Source: Ostrinia nubilalis
Lineage: Eukaryota > Arthropoda > Insecta > Lepidoptera > Crambidae
NCBI RefSeq assembly: GCF_963855985.1
Contig: NC_087110.1
Span: forward strand, 5,075,001 to 5,139,000
Direction: 5' to 3'
Length of the DNA stretch: 64,000 nt
This document shows positions 1-10,802 of the stretch, piece by piece. The translations under genes were made by a program, and so were the position numbers. Under the pieces are notes generated by a model that saw nothing but the letters and a program-made list of their open reading frames with translations, did no database searches and was not told the origin of the DNA. The stretch's first letter is position 1, and each line of letters opens with the position of its first letter.

Positions 1-321
1 AGCTGATGGGGCAGCAAGGTTTTGGAGTGGAGGCCGCGTACCTGAAAACACAGCATGTGACGTCCACTCACAAGGTGGACCGACGACCACATAAAGTCAG
101 CAGAAAGGCGCTGGATGTAGGCCGCTACGAACTATGCTACTAAAGGAAAATACTCAGTGTGACACTGACTTAATGTACTTTTATTAAAAGGGGATTCTGA
201 TGAACACACGAGTTCACGGGGATCCCCCGGGGGATCGGGTTAGGGGGATCCTAGTGGACGACATGGCCATTCATGTACGGTCGGAAATCATTGGGGGAAG
301 CTGCTGAAATGATGCTGATGA
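1..321 (+). mobile_element. RTE-A LINE 3' tail fragment, interrupted
   Basis: Bases 1-140 match the C-terminal coding end of an RTE-type LINE as seen in many copies here (WRP..., then a HKVDRRPHK-like stretch). The match breaks off and resumes at about 281-321 with the final part of the tail and GATGATG-like repeats. About 140 bp of unrelated sequence, including a GGGGATCCCCC palindrome, sits between. It is an old insertion or replacement; no clear duplication flanks the insert. Confidence 0.75.
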
Positions 322-1532
322 AAGTATACGTATAAATAGTGCGAGTATGGACAATATTGGACATGGAGGCTTATTCCCAAAGCTCTATTGTTTTCAAAAA
401 TGTAATTTCATACTTTGACTCCCAACCCAACGGATCCATGAGTTCCACGACATTAAAAGTAAAAAAAGCATTTTCTTAGTATATTTTAAAATTTTATTGA
501 CCTTTGGGATAGATTAGATTCGTTGACCTTTGGGAATAAGCCGACATGGATTATAAACCTTAATTAGCCTTTTCACCGGGCAATTAAGTTCCAAAAAAAG
601 ATAAAAGGAACAGTGACAATACGCGGTGATTTATCACAGTCGATACTTATCGTTTCTCACACAAAATCAGGATATTTGATTCTAGCCGTTTCAATGGCGT
701 TTCAATGCTTGGAGAAATCTCGTTTAATAAAGGTCAAAAGGCCCACTCGATTTATAGGTTTATAGCTGAGAATACGGCTCTTTGAAATGGCCAGTGATTT
801 TGTATTAAATTTATTTTATGCCAGAAATTTTTGGGCAGACAAAAATAGGGCCGTATAAATGTTACGATCAATAAATGTATTTTGATGAAAAATGGATTGA
901 AAAGAAAATAAAAACTTAGTATTTTGCTGAAATGATATCTTGCCTTTTTATTTACAAAGTTTGAATATATTATTCAATCTCACAATATCTATGTTAGGTA
1001 CAGAAATAATCGTAATAAAATACATTTTATGCTATGTAGATGATAATAATGTTACGACTTTTTTTTAAACTGTCTGGTACCTAGTTGTAGGTGGGTGTTT
1101 TTTTTCAGCCTCATCGCACTCAAACTTACTTACTTACTTATTTAGGTTACTTAACTCAAATCAAGAAACCTTTTCAACAATCTGATAATGTTATTATCAT
1201 TATGTATTTGTTCCTCATCCTACTTCGCTGTGTGTCACAATATTCTTTTGAAAGAGCATTGTAAGAAGAAAATTATTGAGATATTTCTGTTATGAAAGGC
1301 GATCAATTTCAGTGGGTGTGTTTTTGTACTCATATCTATAATAAAGTCATTCATCCAAATTAGAAACCATATGACAAAAGGCTAAGACGTTTTTATGAGT
1401 ATGAGTTTCTCATTAATAAATGAGAGGGAAAAAAATAGCTAAGATAATATTGAAAACATCGTTAGCAAGTTTAATAGTGTTGTTAGTAACATTTAAGAAA
1501 ATTAATTTACTGTACAGACGGCGGCTTGTTAA
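322..1532. other. AT-rich intergenic stretch, nothing recognised
   Basis: Homopolymer-rich AT DNA with no convincing frame, RNA gene or terminal repeat. A short run of TTAC/ACTT repeats lies near 1125-1145. Confidence 0.5.
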
Positions 1533-1662
1533 ATTCATCATCATCATCTTAGCCATAGGACGTCCACTGCTGAACATAGGCCTCCCGCAATGCTTTCTAT
1601 GTTACCCGGTTGATAGCGGCCTGCGTCCAGCGCTTTCCTGCTACCTTTATGATGTCGTCGGT
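1533..1662 (-). mobile_element. RTE-A LINE 3' tail
   Basis: Reverse-strand copy that begins with (ATC)n, the complement of the GATGAT tail, followed by the conserved block GGACGTCCACTGCTGAACAT. It reads back through the coding end (QQWTS, then W..A) before diverging. It is truncated at the 5' end. Confidence 0.85.
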
Positions 1663-2060
1663 CTTGTTAAATTAAATACTATGTATCTTATTCAGTCTTA
1701 ATAGGAGCTATTTTACAAAAAAATATATGTATTGATGTCTGTACAAAGTAGGTTTGTTTTCTCTACCCCTGCCAAAACGCTGCGTTCGTAACGATTCTCA
1801 CAAAAAAATCATAATTCGTTTAGCGCAAAGGAATTTGTTAAAATTTAATTTAATTCACTCCGGCTGTTTACACAGGCAAACTTTGAACGGTTACGAGCAG
1901 GGTTGCCGACTGTAATAGGCTAAAATCTCCAAACGCATTTTCGAAATTCCCCAGAAAATAGAAAAATTAAACTCTTTGGATACTATACTAATCCATTTGA
2001 AACCAATCAAGACTAACAGTTTGCTGTTAAATTTCATGTACCTATTTGTCTTCACACTTA

Positions 2061-2192
2061 GGCTGAGCTGCATAATCTAACTTTCACCGTAACTAAGTAT
2101 AACAATAACCGGTGTATATTGAAAGTATGGAGTTTGACAGATTTTTGACGTTTGTTAAAGTTAAAGTAAGATGGTGCAAACCAGACTTAGGA
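2061..2192. mobile_element. MITE with TIR like GGCTGRGTTGCACCA (family G)
   Basis: The ends are inverted: TAGGCTGAGCTGCA at the left and a TGGTGCAAACCAG-type end at the right. A GACAGATTTTTGACGTTTGT core lies between. The family recurs at 4679-4793, 15544-15668 and 31937-32040. It is non-coding; the superfamily is unassigned. Confidence 0.6.
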
Positions 2193-2254
2193 AAATGCGG
2201 GGATTTTCCTAAAATTAAAGCTCTTCCCACACATTCCCCAATCGGCTTAAAGCG

Positions 2255-2455
2255 ACGATAGCCAAACAGCGAAGATGTAGGACTGGCCAACTCGTGATCC
2301 GAGAAACGTGGGTTCAATCCCCGCCGCCGCTCGACTATAGTGGTGAATCCAACTCGTACTACATAAGAGCAATGAGCATGTCTAGCTTTCACGAGGGTTT
2401 CGCATTCCCCGCAGTTTGGGGATTCCCCGCAGTTTGGGGATTCCCCACAGATTGA
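2255..2455 (+). repeat. tRNA-like SINE head with short tandem repeat downstream
   Basis: A B-box-like GGTTCAATCCCC at about 2310 follows a weak A-box-like segment, as in tRNA-derived SINEs. At about 2401-2455 an 18-bp unit (CCCCGCAGTTTGGGGATT) is repeated about 2.5 times. The tRNA relationship is inferred from the B box only. Confidence 0.4.
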
Positions 2456-2721
2456 CAACCCTGGACGAGTTGCTGTCTATTTTGATGACCCACTTTTGAC
2501 AACAGGAGCCTACCTGAACAGTTAGTTTAAAGTTAAATTGTTAAATTAATGTTTAGTGAAAATACTGTCATTTGATAAGAAGTTAGAGACGCTTTGATCA
2601 AACTTCAAACTGAACTGGTCATTCTTTATTTTGTTTTCAAGTTCAATTTAACTGGCAACTATTGACTTGTTTGTTCCGGCGTTTCTTCTCAGCATTTGCC
2701 TTTTTATGCAGCAAAAGAAGT

Positions 2722-2882
2722 TCATTTTCATCATCATCATATTTTCAGCCATATGACGTCCACTGCTGAACATAGTCCTTCATGAATAATTTCCATAATG
2801 ACTGGTTGGTAGCGGCTTGCATCTAACGCCTTTCTGCTACCTTTGTGAGGTCGTCGGTCCACCTTGTGAGTGCACGCTGCCA
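2722..2882 (-). mobile_element. RTE-A LINE 3' tail
   Basis: (ATC)n tail, then the GACGTCCACTGCTGAACAT block and the complement of the coding end through the HKVDRR-like segment. Several substitutions show it is old. It abuts a reverse-strand LINE-K 3' UTR piece at 2883-2932. Confidence 0.85.
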
Positions 2883-2932
2883 GGTATTTGACCTCAATCA
2901 CACCTGATGTTAAGTGAGATGCAGTGTAGGGT
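2883..2932 (-). mobile_element. LINE-K 3' UTR fragment
   Basis: Complement of the segment ACTGCATCTCACTTAACATC that also follows the LINE coding remnants at 3803 and 63112 on the plus strand. Only about 50 bp remain. Confidence 0.6.
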
Positions 2933-3027
2933 GTTTGTTTCTGACTGCTGATACGTTCCAAAAGATAAGGAGACATTTGTATAAAGCTCCCTAAGGCTTC
3001 CTTTTAAAATTTTAGTAAAGTAATTAA

Positions 3028-3865
3028 TCGCACTAAACGTTTCGATAACTCTTTTATAATACGAACAGCTAGGGACTGGAATTCGCTGCCTGCTACTGTC
3101 TTTCCCGAACATTTTATAATCCGGGCCTTTTTAAGGCGAGAGTGAATATACATTAGGGTGGTCCTTATTTTTCGACTTTTGAATTCTCCCCGGGGCACTT
3201 TCTCATTCGATTATATACCTCTAAATATGAAATTAGCTTTTTTTGTTTTTTTTTTTGGTTAACATTTAGAGGTCGCTACCAGCTGTCAAAATATTTACAA
3301 AAGCTTTGAAGATCTTAAATCATGGTTTCATAAATGTTTTATTTAAGTGTTTATATCACATTTTAGGTGCAAATGAACATCGCATAGATAGAATAGACAA
3401 TCACTTTTTGTCCCCTTCTCCCCTCAACCCCTCTTCTGTACCGACCATGGTACCGACTCGTCGATATACTAACAATTAAACACTCATGTCTTAAAAATAA
3501 TTGATTCAAATAATGTACATTGTACATAATATCTTAGTTCATAGCAACAACAATAATTTTGTAATATTTTTATTTGCCTTTGGCTAAAAATAAATGAATC
3601 TAACAAATATAGATTTTGTGTTTTTACTTAAAATTCAAACCTTGGTAGCGACCCCTAAATGTCTATTAAAAATTAAAAAAAAAATAATGAAAGACTTTCA
3701 TATGGTATATATTCAAATTACGTGGTGCCCCGCAAAATATAAGAAAAAAATTTTTTTTCGTAGGAATAAGGACCACCCTAATATACATAGATAGACCTAG
3801 ACTGCATCTCACTGCGATTGCGGTCAAATACCTGCTTTGTTATGCATAAAAAACTTTTAGGTCCA
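3028..3865 (+). mobile_element. LINE-K 3' end, split by a hAT-type MITE
   Basis: Bases 3028-3153 correspond to the C-terminal coding end of a non-LTR LINE (translating as KRFDNSFIIRTARDW-like residues), and 3789-3865 carry its 3' UTR ending near TGCATAAAA. The two halves are separated by the TIR element 3154-3780. The same coding tail occurs at 18206-18335 and 62970-63165. No intact frame remains. Confidence 0.8.
3154..3780. mobile_element. Non-autonomous hAT-type element (627 bp)
   Basis: Perfect 16-bp terminal inverted repeats TAGGGTGGTCCTTATT / AATAAGGACCACCCTA are flanked by a perfect 8-bp target duplication ATATACAT (3146-3153 and 3781-3788). The inverted similarity continues inside: ACATTTAGAGGTCGCTACC at about 3263 against its near-complement at about 3645. 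TIR start and 8-bp duplication fit the hAT superfamily. No transposase frame is present. Confidence 0.92.
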
Positions 3866-4109
3866 AATTATGGTCAAAATTTTTGTTGTTCCTAACTCAG
3901 TTGATGGTACATTAAGATGGTACCTATTTCACCGTAGTTACAGCCATATTACGCGGTTTGATGGAAGGTTAATGTCATCATACTGCCCGAGCTATCAGCA
4001 GACGAGACACCAGAAGGTTTACGACTTACATCAAGTGATATTAGAACTAACAGCCCATTTATGATAACCCACTTGATTTTAGATTTCAATATAACAGTTG
4101 AAAGACTAC

Positions 4110-4282
4110 GGCGGTTATCACACTGCGCCGCGCTCCGTCGCGGAGCGCGGGGCGACAGATTTAATAATTGTATGCAAGTACCTCAGTTTGTATGGAAAAC
4201 ACACTGACAACGCGTCCGCGCGCGTGATTTTTTATGAAATCACGCGCTCCGCGGCGGAGCGCGGCGCAGTGTGATAACCGCC
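4110..4282. mobile_element. GC-rich TIR MITE (173 bp)
   Basis: About 40 bp at each end are inverted complements with one mismatch, starting GGCGGTTATCACACTGCG and including GCGCTCCG.CGCGGAGCGC. A second inner palindrome (GCGCGTGATTT / AAATCACGCGC) gives a multi-stem foldback. GC content is far above the surroundings. I could not define a target duplication, so the superfamily is open. Confidence 0.85.
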
Positions 4283-4678
4283 TAAACGCCAGTTTGAGCT
4301 TCAGTTACTAATGCAAATTTTTTGACCCGTAGTTAAAATAACCAATGCCAAAAATGACAAATGAACGGTGGTTAATTAGACTTTAGTAAAATTTTTACTA
4401 TTAGTTATTTTAACTTCGGATCAAGAAACTGAGCCATTCTAATAAGTTATTGGTAAACAGCAACCAACAAAATTAAATTATAATAATTTAAAGGTTGCTC
4501 GTTGCCCGTGATTTTATCTGCCTTTACTTGAGTAAGAAGAGACAAGTAAGTTTATTATAGTCTAGTGAAATTAATAATGATAGAGTCTATCTTACAGCTA
4601 AGTATCTAATAGCTTATCTGGGTCTTTATTAGAAAGCTGTGAATTAAGGTGCGTAATTGAAACAACGTTCAAATCTAA

Positions 4679-4793
4679 CGCTGGGTTGCACCATCTTACT
4701 TCAACTTTGACAAACGTCAAAAATCTGTCAAACTACATTAAAAAAACACCGGTTATCGTCAAAGTTAGGTGGTGGAACTTAGCCTAAAGCTCA
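4679..4793. mobile_element. Family G MITE
   Basis: Best-preserved copy: starts GCTGGGTTGCACCATCTTAC, continues with TTGACAAACGTCAAAAATCTG and ends GTTAGGTGGTGGAACTTAGC, the inverted counterpart of the start. Non-coding. Confidence 0.7.
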
Positions 4794-4969
4794 AAACTTC
4801 AAATAAGTATGACTGTATTTATGAAGCTCTCTGAAATGCAAAACCATACAATCATACCCTCAATCGAAACTAAACCCACTGACCCCGGGACTGAAACTTT
4901 CAGGTAAACACCCGTAATTAAGTAAAATGATGTGGAAATGCAAGCACTCAATGCAGTGCACTCCAGTGT

Positions 4970-5723
4970 AGGGATGGGAAAATCTTCATCGACTTTGTCG
5001 ATATTTTAACTTTTATTCGTTTTGATTTACGAATAACAAAAACAATCACTGCATGCAAACTCAAAAACCTCTGAAAAGATTTTATATGGTTTAATTCAAC
5101 GGTAGAATGACTTATGAGTAAGGTTTATGTACTTGTATAATATGCCAAGTTTTGAAAGGAGGACGTGCGCTATAAGTTTTCTGTGACAGACCGATATTCA
5201 CGCTGCCGAATGCGGGGCAAAAACTAGTGTAGTACAGTTAAATTGCAGTCCAAATGTTATTAAAAAGACATACCCAATTATCATGCTACTGTTTATACGA
5301 TAGAAGAAAGAGACGGAATCAATCTCAATTAAGTAAAACGAGGCGGATAAACAGAAAAGTTTGACGAAACTCAAACAGAATTACCATTTCTTGGTAAATG
5401 GTAAGCTTTTATTCCATTGATTAAAAGACAATTAAGAGACATTTATAGTCTATTATAGCTTTAACACTTGATGGTATTTTTTAAGGTTTTGTGATTAAAT
5501 TTAATCATATAATATTAATGTAGGTAGTTAGTCGCATGGATGAACAAAACTCTTAATCTGTGGGTTCTCTTCATCGTTTCTTTAGACCTTAGTACGTTAC
5601 GACATTATCCAATATAGTCATTTTACCCATGTGTTTTCATACAAAGCAGTAATACTATAAAGCGTAACGTATAAATACTTTATCGACTGTCGATACTTTA
5701 ATCCGAAACTTACCCATCACTAG
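4970..5723. mobile_element. Possible TIR element with TAGTGATGGG-type ends
   Basis: Left TAGGGATGGGAAAA followed by ATCGAC, and right TTACCCATCACTA preceded by TCGATA, form an inverted pair resembling the one at 9065-9560. The interior is AT-rich and includes a Helitron 3' fragment (5164-5227). No target duplication is evident, so the pairing is tentative. Confidence 0.4.
5164..5227 (+). mobile_element. Helitron-type 3' end fragment
   Basis: Ends CACGCTGCC...GGCAAAAACTAG followed by T, the same 3' terminal motif (GC-rich segment, then CTAG^T) as the longer copies at 10083, 20048, 21213 and 24460. Only about 64 bp remain. Confidence 0.6.
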
Positions 5724-6140
5724 TTCGGTGCATTTGCGGGTCCGCTTGACTATTCCCCTTTCATTCTTCGTATAAAGAGCTACTTTCTCGAAATGAATGG
5801 CCTTGTTCGTAGGCTTTCGGCTACATTTTTAAAGTAAAAACGTGTGTAATGAGCGCACTAATTATGAGAGGTATTGTTGGAAGGATGGCCTTAAATCTTT
5901 GTGATTTATGTTTACATTCGTTTTGACTTAAAAGCGGGGGAAAATGGGTTAAAATGGGAATGTGGTGCATAGATTTGAGGCTTAAACATCATAAAAAATA
6001 CGGATTTTTACAAATATTGCACTTGGAGTTTTGCTTATTCTTTCATATTAAGAGGATTGTAATAGCTGACTTCACAAACTTTATTCTAGTCTATTTTTGA
6101 GCTGCTTTAGGCACAAAGTTATAACTTTCACCGTCATCAT
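5724..6140. other. Intergenic stretch, nothing recognised
   Basis: No supportable frame or terminal repeat. It ends in a short (CAT)n microsatellite at about 6133-6153. Confidence 0.5.
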
Positions 6141-6250
6141 CATCATCATCATTGCTAAGGAGTACCTCCTCTCTAATTAAAAGTATATTCTAAGCAAATG
6201 GCGGATTTGGCCTATCTATACTCCCCAACCCTTAACGAATTTGAGGATAA
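6141..6250 (+). repeat. Dispersed repeat X, degenerate copy
   Basis: GCAAATGG.GGATTTGGCCTA resembles the core AGGCAAATGGAAAATTTGGCCTAC seen at 10868, 36115 and 63770. Strongly diverged. Confidence 0.4.
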
Positions 6251-6655
6251 AGATCATCAGTAAACTGAAATAGCAAATCGATTCAGAACTGCAAAAATAT
6301 GGTTGTAAATTAGGTAAGTAAGTGTGATATATCACTCACTTCTCATCAAAGATTTTATTAGAGTTTTTGGCATTAATTTGTTCACACCAGTGATAACTAT
6401 TCTCTAAATTGCACTCTTCACACTAATACCTCATCGCTATGATTGTCATTACAATTTACAAATGGCCTACTGTCTCAAGACATTTGTCCTAATAACTAAT
6501 TGGTCTCAAAGTCTCGCAGCCAACTTGAGACTCGAGATGCGCTCGCTGCGGTAACTCAAGGCATCTGAATTAGTGTTGTGAAACCATTGATGGTTTTACT
6601 ATCGATAGTTGACTTCAAAAATATTCAGGATATATTATTATAGGATAGGAGGCAG

Positions 6656-6750
6656 AAAAGTTCTCGAGTAGTGTCCCACTAGGTGGTGCTACGATCTAGA
6701 GAAGGTCGCGGGAAGTATCTGGAAGCGGCTGGAATAATTGTGGAAATCCT
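6656..6750 (+). mobile_element. RTE-B LINE 3' tail fragment
   Basis: AAGTTCTCGAGT, then CCCACTAGGTGG, GATCTAGAGAAGGTCGCGGG and ATTGTGGAAATCCTT follow the order of the RTE-B coding end (compare 24300-24400). Internally deleted. Confidence 0.65.
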
Positions 6751-6819
6751 TTTTCAAATTTCCTTATTGACCGGTGGGTAATAAGGAAATTTGTCTTTCT
6801 TCTTATTCTTTGGAAATTT

Positions 6820-6900
6820 GCCTGTATCCAGCGCCTTTCTGCTACAGTTACGTGATCGTCTGTCGCTGCGCTTGCCGGTACGTGGCCTCCACTCCAAAAG
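6820..6900 (-). mobile_element. RTE-A LINE coding-end fragment
   Basis: Complement of WRPRTGKRS-type coding sequence (GGCCTCCACTCC, CGCCTTTCTGCTAC), lacking the terminal GATGAT tail. On the minus strand the residues LEWRPRTGKRSDRRSRN can be read. Confidence 0.75.
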
Positions 6901-7031
6901 TACTGTGAAAACTGTCAAAATAACTAAAAAATATTTATTGATGCTGCGATACATGGCGATACTGTCATTAGTATTGATTTGCCTTTAATATCGATAGTCT
7001 ATCGATAGTGGACTATCGGTGAGCAACACTA

Positions 7032-7656
7032 TCTAAATCTGCCATTGAAATTCCGAATAAACTTATATCTGTTCGGAGGCGAGTTAGTCACTTAGCGATT
7101 CGCAAACTTGGAACTGTGACGTCATTGTTGTCGACTGTGCAAACGGAATGGGTTTGTCTGTAGTTTGTGTTGAATTTCTTTGTTAGATTTACAGTGGACA
7201 GTTGCGAAATGACAAGAAAAATGTAAACTTTTTGAAAGATGCAAGGTTTTCCCAGATAAGATTTCAGTTTAGTCATGTTAGGTGCCTTTTAAGCTGGGCC
7301 CAGCTGTGGACTGCTTTAAGGTGCACTGGGACCAGTTTAAGATCTCAGTTGTTACCTGCAAGAGAAGTCTTTCTCCAAGCATTAAGTGCAAATCGCTGAT
7401 GATGATGATTTTCATCACAGAATAAGTTTTGCCTACTTTGGGATTAGAAAATTGATTTACCACGGTTCGTCCGAGTTTCATGTCATCAAGGTGACATTGA
7501 CCAAGAAAAACCCCTTCCAAAAAAATTAGAAACATTATCTGAGATCCTAGGGACATATCTAGTTGCCTGAAAGAGATCTCCTAGGACCACCCAAAATGTT
7601 CAATTTTATATTCTTTTAATTGTCAGCTTTTTGAGAGTATTTATTTATCTATTCAT
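7032..7656. other. Intergenic stretch, nothing recognised
   Basis: Small open frames only, none with recognisable motifs. A GATGATGATG run at 7397-7407 may be a relic RTE tail, but no coding match precedes it. Confidence 0.4.
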
Positions 7657-7667
7657 AGGCTTCAGTG

Positions 7668-7841
7668 TACCGGAAAACGCAGCGTGTTAGCACCCACAAG
7701 ATGGATCGACGACATCATAATGGTAGCAGGAAGGCGTTGGACACAGGCCGCTACCAACCGGGTTACATGGAAAGCATTGGGGGAGAAGGAACATGTGTGT
7801 TCAGCAGTGGACGTCCTATAGCTGAGATGATGATGATGATG
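7668..7841 (+). mobile_element. RTE-A LINE, 5'-truncated insertion with target duplication
   Basis: About 174 bp of the C-terminal coding end (YRKTQRVSTHKMDRRHH..., W..SIGG) followed by (GAT)n. An 11-bp direct repeat AGGCTTCAGTG flanks it exactly (7657-7667 and 7842-7852). This shows an extremely 5'-truncated target-primed insertion and fixes the 3' end of the family at the GATGAT repeat. Confidence 0.93.
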
Positions 7842-8250
7842 AGGCTTCAGTGACTGTATTAGAAAACGGTTAAATATAAATACAGTTGCAGACAAACCCG
7901 TCAACAATGCTAGTGCAAGTATAATTGTAGTGCAACTGGCAGCAACTTCGGGTGTGTTCATTTGCTGAACTTGTGTATGCAATTATGATTAGACGTCAAG
8001 AACTCGCGCATCAAGGAGTGCTTAGGCGAGAGGTATGACGAACTTCATGACGAATGTTGAATGCTTGTGACGTAATTAAACAGTTCAATTATTCTTTGTA
8101 TCAGTTTGAGTGGAAGTGTGTAGATAAACTAAAAGAACTTCTCTTAGATTCCAAAAATAAATACATATAAAGTAAAAAATCCATCAAAAACGTCGCCAAC
8201 AGAGTAGCTTCAAAATCACTACATGCCCGGACACATTGTATAAATAAAAC

Positions 8251-8903
8251 CGGCCAAGTGCGTGTCGGACTCACGCACAAAGGGTTCCGTACCATTGATT
8301 TATGAAATTAAAATTATTTTTTTTAAATTTAAGTTATTTGTATGAAAGATTACGCGGTAATAAGCGGTTTACGATTTACGAGGTATTAAAAAAAACTACT
8401 TACTAGATCTCGTTCAAAACAATTTTCGTTGGTAGTTTTTATAGTAATGTACATCATATGTTTTTTTAGATTTTTCATTTTCTTATTTTAGAAGTTAGAG
8501 GGGGGGGGGGGGGGGGACCAACTTTTTTCCACTTTGGAAGCGTCTGTCACGCAAAGTGTTCGGTTTAGAAAAAAAGTATTTTAGAAACTTCGATATCATT
8601 TTCAAAGACCTATCTATAATCTATAGACACACCACACGTATGTGTTTGATGAAAAAAAAAATTTTTTTGAGTTTCAGTTCTAAGTATGGGGAGCCCCCAA
8701 TATATATTATTATTATTTTATTTTTGCATCAAAATCTTAATGCGGTTCACAGAATATATCTACTTACCAAGTTTCAACAGTATAGCTCTTATAGTTTCGG
8801 AAAAAAATGGCTGTGACATACGGACGGACAGACGGACGGACAGACAGACATGACGAATCTATAAGGGTTCCGTTTTTTGCCATTTGGCTACGGAACCCTA
8901 AAA
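8251..8903. repeat. Dispersed repeat with inverted GGGTTCCGTA ends
   Basis: Starts near CCGGCCAAGTGCGTGTCGGACT and AAGGGTTCCGTACC, and ends with GGCTACGGAACCCTAAAA, so GGGTTCCGTA/TACGGAACCC are inverted. It contains a G17 run (8501-8517) and a GGACGGACAGAC microsatellite (8820-8850). It is of a type common in lepidopteran genomes; the class is not determined. A short related piece lies at about 8930-8990 of the 58-kb region (58928-58985). Confidence 0.6.
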
Positions 8904-9064
8904 ACGGGCTTTTTTATAGAATAGTCTTCAAAATGTTACAATTTATCAACAGCAACAACTTGATAATAATGCTACGAAATATTTTGAAATTCTAAAATAT
9001 GATACTTATTGTAAAGTTCAGAAACTTTGTATGAAAGTTACTTTTATGACTGCATGTCTAAATC

Positions 9065-9560
9065 TAGTGATGGGAAAATATTATTATCGACAAGTACGAA
9101 TTTATTATTTAACCTTGGCTATATCATGTACCTGGAAAAGGATCGCATACCAGTTAAAATATACATAAACTTTAATTTAACAGATAAATAAATGATACCA
9201 TGATGTTTTGCGTGGTAATATTGCTTGGTGACTCTTAATAGTAATGTTTAATACCTACACAATAAGAAAAATATATTGTTATGCGATAATTCAATTTGCT
9301 GATTTTTCATCAAACATTTTCATTGTTTTTACTTCATCTTCAAAATTTATTTCAACCTTTTGAGCAAGTATGTAGGTAATAAAAAACATAATATCGTTTT
9401 CCAACCGTCCTTCCAAAACAATGAAAGGAATTGTTTCTTTTCAGACAAATGTGATACAGCTCTATAGTTGTCACATCGATATATATTATTACCAAATAAA
9501 TAAATTTGAATTTGAATTTGAATTTGAATATGTCGTAACTATCGACTGGGTCCCATCACT
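9065..9560. mobile_element. Possible TIR element with TAGTGATGGG ends
   Basis: TAGTGATGGGAAAA with ATTATCGAC at the left and GTCG.AACTATCGAC...CCCATCACTA at the right are inverted. A LINE-type tail of four TTTGAA units (about 9505-9530) lies inside. No target duplication found. Confidence 0.45.
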
Positions 9561-10082
9561 ACTAGCTTATTTGTGAACTTAAAGCCAACTGGTATAATAA
9601 TAAATTCACGAAGTTTTCCTTCAAAGAATATGAATACATGAGCATTGAGCTATGTTAAAAGATGTAGGTACCCGTACAAAGTAAAATGTTTCCATTTTTA
9701 CACTGAGATTTGCAATTAGTCGGTATTTTAAGATTTTACAAAGATGAACGTAAGATAAGTTGAAATATGATATTAAATGTCGTACCTACCTACTCGTGCA
9801 GAACATTTAACAAACCCTTTGTAATAATATTATTTTACCTAACTTGAGTTAAATAATATAGGTAACAGCTAGTTACCTACCCCGACTTCGCCTGTATAAT
9901 TCAGTCTGTTAATATTTAAGTAGGTATCAATTGCACTCCATTGCTGTAGCGTGATCACTAGTTCTGTTGACCAGCTCTATCATGTCAACTATTTTCTTGG
10001 ATTCGTCAGTCCATCGAGCCAAAGGCGGCCTGAAATACGTTTTAGTGGATGCGACTTTTACCAAGTTTGAAGTTTCATCTAT
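9561..10082. other. Intergenic stretch, nothing recognised
   Basis: AT-rich sequence without frames, terminal repeats or recognised repeat families. Confidence 0.4.
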
Positions 10083-10244
10083 CTATATATATAAATAAAA
10101 ATGAATTGATGTTCGTTAGTCTGATTGATTAAAATGTTTGTCGTAGTCCAGGGTAGGTCTAAACGGTGAGCAAATACGCGCGCAATATTGTTTTTCTGTG
10201 ACAGACAAAATTCCACGCTGGCGAAGCCGCGGGCGGAAAGCTAG
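10083..10244 (+). mobile_element. Short non-autonomous Helitron-type element
   Basis: Starts TCTATATATATAAATAAAAATG, carries CTGTGACAGACAAAATTCCACG and GAAGCCGCGGGCGG near the 3' end and terminates AAGCTAG^T. TC start, GC-rich 3' stem region and CTAG end fit Helitrons, which leave no target duplication. Confidence 0.75.
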
Positions 10245-10802
10245 TGTTCTAGTGTTCAAATAAGTTTCAATTCGGAAATTCAGTATGTAACTAGAATTAT
10301 ACCTAAGTAATTTTTTTTTAAATTTTAAGATATTGTTTTCCCCATAGGAACCGAACCTCAGACCTCTTGCTCGAAAATCGGACTTTTAGAACCGTTGCGG
10401 ACACAATATGATTTTTTTTTAATAGCCATCAATATCTACCTTAAATGTCTGTTTCTAAAACAAGCAACTAAATACCCCTTTACCTGCACAAAGAATTTTT
10501 TAGTCGATACTAAATAGCTATATTTTATGTTAAGTGCGGACCTGTTAGATTTACGCCCGACCTCACATTTGGGCTTCAAGTTCGAGTTAAATGCTTATTT
10601 GATAGCCTTTTGACTTACCATGTATACATCTTTGCCAATATTATGAAGATTTAAAGGAAAATAAAAACTATTTTTGTGTTATTTTAGAATTAACTTTTCT
10701 GTAAATGACGGAACATTGATCGGCGAACGTAGGCGAACGCGAGCAATCTTCGCTCGCGAGCAAACGATGATATTGGTAACTTCTACTCGCCTCAGTAGCT
10801 TC
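10245..10802. other. Intergenic stretch with weak tRNA-like relic
   Basis: A B-box-like complement (GGAACCGAACCTCAGACCT at about 10348) hints at a reverse-strand SINE head. Nothing else is recognised apart from a CG-containing segment (GCGAACGCGAGC) near 10735. Confidence 0.35.

Larger units (their letters stand above)
6571..7031. mobile_element. Possible TIR element (TAGTGTTG ends) carrying RTE debris
   Basis: TAGTGTTGTGAAACC with TATCGATAG at the left and TATCGATAG...GAGCAACACTA at the right are inverted counterparts. Inside lie an RTE-B tail (6656-6750, plus) and an RTE-A tail (6820-6900, minus). The ends are imperfect, so the element boundary is tentative. Confidence 0.4.

Noticed and set aside
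8820..8850. GGACGGACAGAC microsatellite as an independent feature
   Set aside because: It is an integral part of the dispersed repeat at 8251-8903.
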